A DNA stretch of 64,000 nt from an uncultured Clostridia bacterium (GTDB taxonomy: Bacteria > Bacillota > Clostridia > Christensenellales > UBA1242), in contig CAMEJD010000001.1 in assembly GCA_945919375.1 (NCBI GenBank), positions 1 to 64,000 on the forward strand. The letters are read 5' to 3'. This document shows, piece by piece, positions 17,189 through 24,455 of this stretch. The number at the start of each line of letters is the position of its first letter. Position 1 is the first letter of the stretch. Both the position numbers and the translations under genes were made by a program. The notes under the pieces are model-generated. The model saw only the letters and a list, made by a program, of their open reading frames with translations, searched no databases and was not told the DNA's origin.

Positions 17189-18703
17189 TCAACTTGTTAC
17201 TCCTATTGTGATTTGTGGGCAAGAAATGTCTACATCCCCCGCCTTGTCACTTATGAATGAAATTTCTATTTGCTCACCAAAAACATCAATCTTTTTACGC
17301 TGGGACTTGTTTGAGCCTGTCACAAAAAACGTTTTGTCTTTCGTTTCGGTTTTTACATTTATCTTGCAATCAGATTTTGTTTTTATTAAAACTTCTTTTA
17401 TACGTTTTATTTTTGTGGGATAACCAAGATTACTCTTTGGACTTGTCCAACATTTTTTTAATGGAGTGCCAAATATTTCGCCATCGTGTGTCATCTCGCC
17501 AAGTTTGTCTTTGAACTCACCATTAAAGCAAGCAACAACTTTGCAAAAACTTCCGTTGTCAACTACAATCATACTTCTTATGTCCATTCCACGAGAGATA
17601 TTTACATCAAGAGTTTTTAAATCTACTTCAATTATTGCATTATTTATGTAACCTTCGTTATAACTTTCACAACCAATTTGTTCACCATCGTCAAAATTAA
17701 GTTTTAGTGCAAGATAGTATTTACCATTATAATAAAGTGATGAACAATTTTCATTTGTTACATTTATTAAAAGACTTTCTATTCCCAAATTTAACTTTTG
17801 TGTCGTATAGCCGTCAAACGACATAATTCCGTCACGAGAAAGGAACATTATTCTATCGCCACAAACACAAACAGAATTGCCATATATTTTTGCGCTTGAA
17901 ATAAAGAGTTGACTTACACTAAAATTGGTTTGATCACCATATGCAGAAACTCTTGCAACACCAAAATCTCTGAAAACATAAACATAGTCATTAAAACTAA
18001 CAACTCTGTTTAGTGGCCCACGTTCGTCTTGCATCTCAATAAAACCACCTTCTGACAATGATTCATTAAAATTTGTTGGGTCCAGACTTGCCGAAAAACT
18101 TAACCTATTATGCTCGCCATTTTCTATGATTGCAAACAAGCGTTCATAGTGCAAGCACATTGAAGCAATGCTTGGCCCATTTTCAATTTTTTGGGCGGTT
18201 TTGGTACAGTTATATTTCCACATACCTTCGGTTTTGGAAGAAAAAATCATATAATCAAGACCATCAAGTCGATAGTTTATTGCATTTGGCACTTCTTGAG
18301 AATATATGAAACTTGCAATTTCAAAAGTGTAAGGATATTCGTATGTAAGTGCGAACCACATAATTTTGCCACCAGTTGTATAGTACATAAGTTGGTAGTT
18401 GGGTTTGTTTAGTTTGGGGTCAAAATATTTGTAGAGCCATATTGCTTTTATGTCATCATTATATTTTGTTTCTATAATTCTTTCGTCTGTTAAGTCTTGA
18501 TCGGATTTTGGAAGTCTTAATTCCCTAAAACCTATTCCATTTTTCAAAGCACCATTCTTTACGGTGTAGTTATAGCATCTTTTGGCATATTTGTAAGGTA
18601 AAATACCTTCATCGACCTCGGAATTCATTCCATTAGCAAAAGCACTAAATGAGATTTGATAGTCCTTTACCTTTTTTAGAAGCAATGGCTTTTTATAAAA
18701 CAT
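17189..18703 (-). CDS. Phage head-completion / DNA-stabilisation protein (P22 gp10-like)
   Basis: About 504 residues, beta-rich, with repeated short blades such as DYVYVFRDFGVARVSAYG and DRIMFLSRDGIMSFDGY, consistent with the beta-propeller tail-hub/stabilisation proteins of P22-like phages. It starts at 18703, where AAGGTGG precedes the ATG and overlaps the last codon of the adaptor gene; the longer ORF start (18712) lacks this. Order portal-scaffold-coat-x-adaptor-this gene matches the P22-type head module. Function is by architecture and order, not by direct motif. Confidence 0.65.
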   Translation of the reverse strand: MFYKKPLLLKKVKDYQISFSAFANGMNSEVDEGILPYKYAKRCYNYTVKNGALKNGIGFRELRLPKSDQDLTDERIIETKYNDDIKAIWLYKYFDPKLNKPNYQLMYYTTGGKIMWFALTYEYPYTFEIASFIYSQEVPNAINYRLDGLDYMIFSSKTEGMWKYNCTKTAQKIENGPSIASMCLHYERLFAIIENGEHNRLSFSASLDPTNFNESLSEGGFIEMQDERGPLNRVVSFNDYVYVFRDFGVARVSAYGDQTNFSVSQLFISSAKIYGNSVCVCGDRIMFLSRDGIMSFDGYTTQKLNLGIESLLINVTNENCSSLYYNGKYYLALKLNFDDGEQIGCESYNEGYINNAIIEVDLKTLDVNISRGMDIRSMIVVDNGSFCKVVACFNGEFKDKLGEMTHDGEIFGTPLKKCWTSPKSNLGYPTKIKRIKEVLIKTKSDCKINVKTETKDKTFFVTGSNKSQRKKIDVFGEQIEISFISDKAGDVDISCPQITIGVTS

Positions 18704-19272
18704 TACAACCACCTTCTTTTTGGCATAACAAGATTATGCTTTTTTTGAGAAATTGACAAAAGTCCATTTTTGTATCTTGACTCCCACACACTTGCATCAT
18801 CATAAAGAGAACTTATAAATGAATATTCCATCGCTGTTCCATAGGCAAGCACCCTTTCTGGTATTTGGTTTGAAAAAGTTTCAACATTGCCATCAAGTGT
18901 TGTTTTTTGAGCAAATGATGTGTATGTTATTTGACAAGTGGTAGCATTAGCTTTTAGGTCATTGCCGATTATTTTGAATCGAATTTCACTTCCAAACTCG
19001 TCTTGCAATTTGACAATTTGATAAATATTTTCATCAACATCTTCCAAATGACAAATATTATCTACAAAATCAATTGTTTTTGTTTTGTATATTGGCAAAT
19101 AATCTGTTGAAATTTCGCTTGTTATTAAATTTAGGCATCTTAGAAGCAAGTCTAGTTCTTTTTGATTTTCAGGGCTTATTTCGTCTTGCGTTCCAGTAAA
19201 ATATGCACAATTTAGTAAGTCCTCTTTTCCTAAAAATACTGCAGTTAGTTCCAAAACTTGTTTTGTTTTCAT
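18703..19272 (-). CDS. Head-tail adaptor-like phage protein
   Basis: A 189-residue protein following the 100-residue gene with a 4-base overlap and preceding the gp10-like gene. Its size, helix-rich N-terminus (ENQKELDLLLRCLNLITSEI), beta-rich middle and conserved-looking ERVLAYGTAMEYSFISSLYDDASVWESRY segment suit the gp6/gp4-type connectors that bind beneath the portal. No catalytic motif is present. The call depends on position in the head operon. Confidence 0.6.
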   Translation of the reverse strand: MKTKQVLELTAVFLGKEDLLNCAYFTGTQDEISPENQKELDLLLRCLNLITSEISTDYLPIYKTKTIDFVDNICHLEDVDENIYQIVKLQDEFGSEIRFKIIGNDLKANATTCQITYTSFAQKTTLDGNVETFSNQIPERVLAYGTAMEYSFISSLYDDASVWESRYKNGLLSISQKKHNLVMPKRRWL

Positions 19273-19571
19273 TCTTCCTCCATTTTTTCTTTTTGTGATT
19301 TTATAAATTCTTGTTCAATCTTTTTGTTTGCTTTGTCAATCTCTTTCATTAGTTCATCAATGTTTTCTCGTCTTGTTTTTTTAACCAGTTCAATCAATCT
19401 TTCATCCAATGCTGGGTTTGGATAGGTTAAGCAATATGTGCAACCAATTTGATTATGATTATGGACTTCGTATTTATGTTTTATTGTGTTAAAGACTAAA
19501 AAATAATCTTGGTCAATTTCCTTTAATCTGTTTGTAACAAAAAGTGGATCTGACTTTATTTCAATAAGCAT
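19269..19571 (-). CDS. Conserved phage protein of unknown function
   Basis: A 100-residue protein between coat and adaptor. The N-terminal half has a compact beta pattern (MLIEIKSDPLFVTNRLKEID, then DYFLVFNTIKHKYEVHNH), followed by two cysteines in CTYC and a helical charged C-terminus (ENIDELMKEIDKANKKIEQEF). The ATG has an AAAGGAG site. It may assist head completion; I know no specific function. Confidence 0.6.
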   Translation of the reverse strand: MLIEIKSDPLFVTNRLKEIDQDYFLVFNTIKHKYEVHNHNQIGCTYCLTYPNPALDERLIELVKKTRRENIDELMKEIDKANKKIEQEFIKSQKEKMEEE

Positions 19572-19645
19572 TTTATCTCCTTTTTGCTTATGAAAAACTA
19601 GACTTAAAAATTATTTAAGTCTAGTTTATAAGCATTTATTGTAAA

Positions 19646-20881
19646 TTAACCTTGAGTTGGTGTGTCAGTTTTTGCTTGATTTACAACTGTAACAGATTTG
19701 AATGGGTTTGTTACTGTACTAGAAATTCCTGTAATTTTTGCTTGTCCATTTGGTTTGTCGCAAACAAGTTCTGCATATTTTACAAGAGTTGCTGTGTAAG
19801 TTGGATATCCGGCATTTTGTTTTAACACTCTACCGTCTTCCCCTTCAAGCCATTTCCAATCACAAAGTTGGTGCAAAGTGAATTCGTCTGTATTGAGCAA
19901 ATACATTGCGTCATCTTCAACAAATCTGTCGGCAACAACCGGGATACCATTGTATGTTAGTGCTTTATATCCACCGGCAAGTTCCATAACATCTACATTG
20001 CGTCTATATGCCCCAAGATATTCTTGGTATGCACGTCTTACTTGGCTTGAGCAAGCAATATAGTTAATATTTGAGCCACTGACTTCATCCAAAAAGTCAA
20101 TTGCACTTTGAATAAGGCTGTCACTTATTTCGCCTGCCTCTGTTTTTGTGTATGGGGTAAGCCATGGATAGTCAGTTCTTGAAACACCATAAAGAGTTCC
20201 AGAATTTGAGAAGATTTTTCCAAGTCCTGAAATTTCAAAACCTTTTGAGTTTTGAACATATAAAGTATAATTTTGAGCAATTGTTTTTGAGTATGATGCA
20301 GGAAATGCGATATGCACTTTTTTATTTACTCTGTCAACATATGTAATTCTTAATCCGCCATCAACCTTTGTTGCCCCATTATAGATATCTATAACCATCC
20401 CTTCAATAAGGTTTCTAACACTATCGCAAGTTATAACTTTTGTTGAAGAATCAACTGCTGTGATTGTTGCCAAAAGTCCACTGCCATCACCAAACAACAT
20501 TCTACCAAAATTGAAGCTTGAAGCTTTTATAAGTCCTTCCATTTCATCGTTTAATAAATTAACAAAAGCACCTGCGTTGTTTTCTGATGCGCGAATTGCT
20601 TTGTCAGAAAGTTCAATTTTGCCATAAAGGTTTTTAAGTTCGCTTACAAATTGAACATAGTTATTTCCGGCAGCCTTTGGAAGTGCGTCAGTTTCCGCAC
20701 CTGCACCAATGCCACCATTGATACCATATGGGGCAAGTTTTCTTACTTCTTTTCCCCAAACATCTTTTGTTGTTTGTTTGATTTTTCCAAGAAGTGGGTT
20801 GGCATTTACATTTAATTGATTGCTAACCACTCCAAGATATACTGTTTTTAATGCATTTTCTGCACTTTGTAATGTAACCAT
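19646..20881 (-). CDS. Major capsid protein (HK97-fold coat)
   Basis: A 411-residue protein with the layout of HK97-fold coat proteins: N-terminal arm (LKTVYLGVVSNQLNVNANPLLGKI), a stretch FVSELKNLYGKIELSDKAIRASE forming spine helix/E-loop-type elements, a P-domain, and a C-terminal A-domain segment with NGIPVVADRFVEDDAMYLLNTD, the common capsid motif before the final strands. It is encoded directly after the scaffold gene, with its own ribosome site. The closest analogues I recall are coats of Clostridia podovirus-like and temperate phages. Confidence 0.88.
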   Translation of the reverse strand: MVTLQSAENALKTVYLGVVSNQLNVNANPLLGKIKQTTKDVWGKEVRKLAPYGINGGIGAGAETDALPKAAGNNYVQFVSELKNLYGKIELSDKAIRASENNAGAFVNLLNDEMEGLIKASSFNFGRMLFGDGSGLLATITAVDSSTKVITCDSVRNLIEGMVIDIYNGATKVDGGLRITYVDRVNKKVHIAFPASYSKTIAQNYTLYVQNSKGFEISGLGKIFSNSGTLYGVSRTDYPWLTPYTKTEAGEISDSLIQSAIDFLDEVSGSNINYIACSSQVRRAYQEYLGAYRRNVDVMELAGGYKALTYNGIPVVADRFVEDDAMYLLNTDEFTLHQLCDWKWLEGEDGRVLKQNAGYPTYTATLVKYAELVCDKPNGQAKITGISSTVTNPFKSVTVVNQAKTDTPTQG

Positions 20882-20896
20882 TTTTGTCTCCTATTT

Positions 20897-21550
20897 TTAG
20901 TTTGATTTGAGTATTGCCTCCACAAGTTTTTTTGCTTCGTCTAGCGTTGTGGCTTTCTTTTCGGTTTGAAAAGTTACATTTCCACCTTGTTTTTGTGTCA
21001 CAAATGGAGGCAATTTATTTTTTTCTAAATCTTGAATATATTGTGAAATAATTTTTTGTTTAATTTGCTCATTCGATATAATAAAATCGTCAACAAACTT
21101 ATCATCACTTACAATACTTTCTGGTGATTTATATTTTTGACTAACCACCTTTGCCCAAGCAAGGTCAAGGGCATTTTTATCGTTTTGAAGTTCTGGGTTG
21201 TTTATGATATAGTTTGATATCTCATTAGCATATTTTTTTGCGTCCTTGTTTTGTTCAAGAAAAGTTGTTACCTTTGTTTGCCAATCTTCCGATTCAAAAA
21301 TTGGCATTTTATTTTCTTCCTGCAATTTTGGGACTTCTTGTTCTTGTTTTTCAAGTTCGCTTAATTTTTGACACTTTCTTGTAAACTCTGCCTGCAAATT
21401 GTTATAGGCTGTGAGCAAACTTTCTGCATCTTTAAATTTTCCGTATTGGGAGCCACTATCGGACGAAGGCGTGCCTTCTTCTATTTTGGCATCTGCCACT
21501 GGCACATTATCCGAGTTTGTTGGTTGTTCCCAATTTTCTTTTTCTTCCAT
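20897..21550 (-). CDS. Phage scaffolding protein
   Basis: A 217-residue acidic, helical protein. GKFKDAESLLTAYNNLQAEFTRKCQKL (quoted in part: KFKDAESLLTAYNNL) is a recurring motif of scaffolding proteins in Gram-positive phages, followed by coiled-coil heptads and a basic C-terminal helix (KKATTLDEAKKLVEAILKSN) expected to bind coat. The position between portal and coat is the standard one. Scaffolds guide procapsid assembly and leave before DNA packaging ends. Confidence 0.85.
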   Translation of the reverse strand: MEEKENWEQPTNSDNVPVADAKIEEGTPSSDSGSQYGKFKDAESLLTAYNNLQAEFTRKCQKLSELEKQEQEVPKLQEENKMPIFESEDWQTKVTTFLEQNKDAKKYANEISNYIINNPELQNDKNALDLAWAKVVSQKYKSPESIVSDDKFVDDFIISNEQIKQKIISQYIQDLEKNKLPPFVTQKQGGNVTFQTEKKATTLDEAKKLVEAILKSN

Positions 21551-21554
21551 AATA

Positions 21555-23420
21555 TTACTCCTCTTGTTTTATGCTTTCTTCAATTTTTTTCATTTGTTTA
21601 TGTTGTCTTATATGATTCAAAAATACTTTTTCAATATTTTTATTTTCGCTTAATTTCTTTTTATATTCACAACCAAGCATATAAGAAATGTGTTCTTGTA
21701 TATGAAGGTCGTGATTATCAATTTCGCATACTTTGACATCTTTTTGATTTGCCAAATCAACATTTTCTGCCGAAGCCTTTTTGGTATGCAATTCATTTAA
21801 ATCTTGGGCATTTTCCCAAATTCCAAAGCCAAGTAAGTCAAGTGCTTTTAGACGCATTCTATTGCTCAATTTCCCATTTTCATCAGCAAGCAATCCTGCA
21901 TTTAGCAAATCAAAAACCATACTTCTTCTTTGTGCCAAACTTTCAGAAATCTCGCTATCACTTTCAAAAACAATGTCTTCGCTTGTTATGTCACTTGCAT
22001 TAAAATATTCAAGTTCAAGTTCGCCATTGTCACCTGCAACTTTTAGTAATCTTGGCATTGTTGCAAACTGTTTATATAGCCTTAAAATTTGACCACCAAG
22101 TTCTTTTATGCACTCTTTAATTTTGTCACTTGTTGGCGAAATTCTTGACTCGTCCTGTTCAATCAAAAGTTGAAGTGCCACACCACTTAAATTTGTGTAA
22201 GTTGAAGAATTGTTTAAAATATCACTAACCCCCGAAATTGTCATAAATTCGGCAAGCAAGGCTTGTTCTTCTCTTTCAAAATCGGTTGGCACACTGCTTG
22301 CAGACATAAATCTTGGAGCATTTGCACCTTGCCTATATACCAAGATTTTGCCCGGTGACAAGCCTTCTTCTTCCAAGTTATCTAAATCGACACTGCCATC
22401 TTCAACAGTCAAAACCCCCATTGAAATTCGATTTAAAAATTCGTGCTTTCGATTTTTTACTGCATTATATGCTCTTTGAACAGGTATAAGCCTTTCAACT
22501 ATCCCTGTTCCCCAAAAAGAACCCGCCTGCTCTATGCTAACTTGCTTTATAAAAGGAAAACCGCGAGTGTTGTCAATTCTGTTTACAAAAGGCAATTCGC
22601 CATCATACACAAGTGTGTTTCCTGCAATTATAATAAACCTGCCATTTGGATGGTCTTTGGATGGTTTTTCATATTTTTCAATAACCAGTGCGTGATTTGA
22701 TTTTACGCCACTGACTATTTTTGTTGCATATGAGTTATATCCAAGTCCACCAAGTCCTGTACCAACATTTTCAAGCGAAAAGACATTTATGTCCTCGCCC
22801 TTTACATCAACATTATAAATTCTTTTTATTTCATCAATATGATATGCCTTTGCATGAATAATACTTTGGCAGTCATCAATATTTTCGTTGTTCACGCTAT
22901 CCGGATATATTTCAAAAGGACTTATAACACTCACTTCTATATCGCCTGTATGCAATGTGTGATTATCGTCTTTCGCAACAACATCACCAAGTTCGCTATT
23001 CCAAATAATCTTATAAAAACTTGTGCCACAAATTTCACTCCATTTTGTTGCTTTGCAAATTTGTGCTGACAAGTCTTGTTTGTTATACACACTGTTAATA
23101 ATCTTTTTGCAAAGTTTTGCGGTTTTTAGGTCGCAATCATCATTTGATGCTGGAATAACACTCATAATTGGCCTAACCTTTTGCAATTTTGCAAGTCTTA
23201 TATCAAGTGTTGGTGCAATATGGTTGTAAACTTCTCGTTCTTGCCAAAAATATTGTTTGTCATTATTCTCAACTTCCAAGTTTGGTGCAATACTGCAATA
23301 TTGGTTGCCCATTAAAAAATTCATACAAAGTTTCCAAGTTGCTTCAAATTGTTTTCGTTCGTTTTGACGCTTTTTAAAATCTTGCAAAACTAAACTTACC
23401 AAATCTTCTTGTTTTTTCAC
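21555..23420 (-). CDS. Phage portal protein (P22-like)
   Basis: A ring-forming protein at one capsid vertex through which TerL pumps DNA. About 620 residues, with a conserved N-terminal block (WKLCMNFLMGNQY, QEREVYNHIAPTLDIRLAKL, RPIMSVIPASNDDCDLKTAKL), the central GFPFIKQVSIEQAGSFWGTGIVERLIP-type region, and a helical C-terminus. This block pattern belongs to the P22/Portal_Gp1-like group rather than HK97. A GTG start at 23420 with an AAGGGGTG site is preferred over the upstream ORF start, and it overlaps the stop of the preceding small gene (coupling). Confidence 0.88.
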   Translation of the reverse strand: MKKQEDLVSLVLQDFKKRQNERKQFEATWKLCMNFLMGNQYCSIAPNLEVENNDKQYFWQEREVYNHIAPTLDIRLAKLQKVRPIMSVIPASNDDCDLKTAKLCKKIINSVYNKQDLSAQICKATKWSEICGTSFYKIIWNSELGDVVAKDDNHTLHTGDIEVSVISPFEIYPDSVNNENIDDCQSIIHAKAYHIDEIKRIYNVDVKGEDINVFSLENVGTGLGGLGYNSYATKIVSGVKSNHALVIEKYEKPSKDHPNGRFIIIAGNTLVYDGELPFVNRIDNTRGFPFIKQVSIEQAGSFWGTGIVERLIPVQRAYNAVKNRKHEFLNRISMGVLTVEDGSVDLDNLEEEGLSPGKILVYRQGANAPRFMSASSVPTDFEREEQALLAEFMTISGVSDILNNSSTYTNLSGVALQLLIEQDESRISPTSDKIKECIKELGGQILRLYKQFATMPRLLKVAGDNGELELEYFNASDITSEDIVFESDSEISESLAQRRSMVFDLLNAGLLADENGKLSNRMRLKALDLLGFGIWENAQDLNELHTKKASAENVDLANQKDVKVCEIDNHDLHIQEHISYMLGCEYKKKLSENKNIEKVFLNHIRQHKQMKKIEESIKQEE

Positions 23421-23635
23421 TTCATCACCCCTTTTTTGTTGTGAATAAATGGTGACGGAATACACTTTGGAACATATAGTTTTGACAAAGTTTCATTTAA
23501 AGATTTTGCACAATCTTCGCAAATTTTTAGACCAAACTTTGCATCATCTTCTTTGCATAATGTTATGGTTGCCAAATTTTTGCAACCATTTATTTCACAT
23601 TTTGTTTTTATGTTACATTGTTTAACTTGCATCAT
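23417..23635 (-). CDS. Small cysteine-rich phage protein
   Basis: A 72-residue protein with four or more cysteines arranged C-x5-C-x3-C ... C-x11-C-x2-C, which may bind zinc. It overlaps the TerS-like gene upstream and the portal gene downstream, with a GAGGGAG ribosome site immediately before tandem ATGs. Similar small zinc-ribbon-like ORFs occur near portal genes, but the function is unknown. Confidence 0.6.
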   Translation of the reverse strand: MMQVKQCNIKTKCEINGCKNLATITLCKEDDAKFGLKICEDCAKSLNETLSKLYVPKCIPSPFIHNKKGVMK

Positions 23636-23930
23636 TTTCTCCCTCTTGCTCTAATAATTTTATCAATTTTAGTTTTTCTTGCCTTAACTCATCCAAACTC
23701 ATTTGTTCATACTTGTTTTCTTCCACATTTGTAAAATGCTCCAAAAGGACTTTTGCAGCAGAAATATCTGGTGAAATATGCTTTTTGGTAATCTTCTTTT
23801 TGGATAATTTACTCTCCCCCGATTCGTCAATAACATACTCTTCAACGACTTCTTTCGCTTCATAACCCAATGCTTTTTTGAGCAAGGCATCTTCAATTAT
23901 TTTTTTTGAGGGCAATTTTTCTTTCTGCAT
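23622..23930 (-). CDS. Small terminase subunit-like protein
   Basis: A 102-residue charged protein. The middle (KKKITKKHISPDISAAKVLLEHF) resembles the segment kKyxPPDxxAxxxxLKN that follows the HTH in many phage small terminases, and the C-terminus (MSLDELRQEKLKLIKLL) is helical. The N-terminal HTH expected of a full TerS is short here (LPSKKIIEDALLKKALGYEAKEVVEEYVI). In this block TerL lies upstream but is separated from this gene by a surface-protein gene. The call is tentative. Confidence 0.5.
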   Translation of the reverse strand: MQKEKLPSKKIIEDALLKKALGYEAKEVVEEYVIDESGESKLSKKKITKKHISPDISAAKVLLEHFTNVEENKYEQMSLDELRQEKLKLIKLLEQEGENDAS

Positions 23931-24119
23931 TTTCCCTCTCTTTTTATAAAAATAATTTATAATAAAAATTTTTAGTTAAATTTAAAATAATAATTATTAT
24001 TTATTTAAAAAATAAAATTTAATATTAAAAAATATTTATTCTCCTTTATTTGTAAGGGATTAAAGTAATTTTTAAACTAATTTTTATTTTCGGTTTAATA
24101 TTAAATCAAAAAAAAATAA

Positions 24120-24140
24120 ATTGCCACAAAGTGTGACAAT
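24120..24140 (-). terminator. Terminator-like hairpin
   Basis: ATTGTCACA and TGTGGCAAT pair (one G.U) around CTT on the minus strand, followed by TTTATTTTTTT. It would stop transcription coming from the surface-protein gene. Confidence 0.6.
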
Positions 24141-24198
24141 TTTTATTTATTTTCTTTCCAATTTACATATTATTTATAAGATGATTAACATAAAAAAC

Positions 24199-24216
24199 GA
24201 GCCATAAATGTGGCTC
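24199..24216 (-). terminator. Terminator-like hairpin (both strands possible)
   Basis: A perfect GAGCCA/TGGCTC stem with a 6-base loop and a T run on the minus strand (GTTTTTTATG) and a shorter one on the plus strand. Confidence 0.65.
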
Positions 24217-24279
24217 TTAATTTTTTGTGTGCTAAACAATATTTTTCTTGTTTTACAAGCAAGAATTCCTATGTTCGCT

Positions 24280-24336
24280 TATGTGGTTGAGATTTCTCCA
24301 AAGCAAACCAATACAAGTCGGCAGTCGGAATGACTA
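24280..24336. repeat. Dispersed repeat B, copy 4
   Basis: GGTTGAGATTTCTCCAAAGC, a variable 20-25 bases, then GGAATGAC, in the gap between the TerS-like gene and the surface-protein gene. Confidence 0.65.
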
Positions 24337-24338
24337 GT

Positions 24339-24452
24339 AAAAAAAAGACACAAGAACAAGGTTACCCGAGTTCATGCACGCAGGAGCTTGCTTTCGCAAG
24401 TGACTGTGTGCAAGATGCTCGGCAGTAAACAAAGTTATTGTGTTCTTTTTTA
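24339..24452. repeat. Structured repeat A, copy 1
   Basis: About 114 bases that fold on either strand: outer stem GACACAA/TTGTGTTC, then CCGAG/CTCGG, GCACGCAG/CTGTGTGC and a terminal hairpin CTTGC-TTTC-GCAAG. The unpaired motifs AAGAACAAGG and CAGTAAACAAAG are shared with copies 2 and 3 near 30.4-30.7 kb. A T6 run ends the plus strand and a T8 run ends the minus strand, so it may also terminate the surface-protein gene, whose stop codon it abuts. Confidence 0.8.
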
Positions 24453-24455
24453 TTT

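Larger units (their letters stand above)
23931..24455. other. Gene-free AT-rich stretch with terminators and repeats
   Basis: 525 bases without a supported gene. The part next to the TerS-like gene (23940-24115) is almost pure A/T. It is followed by two terminator hairpins, repeat B copy 4 and structured repeat A copy 1, which abuts the stop codon of the surface-protein gene. It looks like a junction between the phage head genes and the inserted surface-protein gene. Confidence 0.7.
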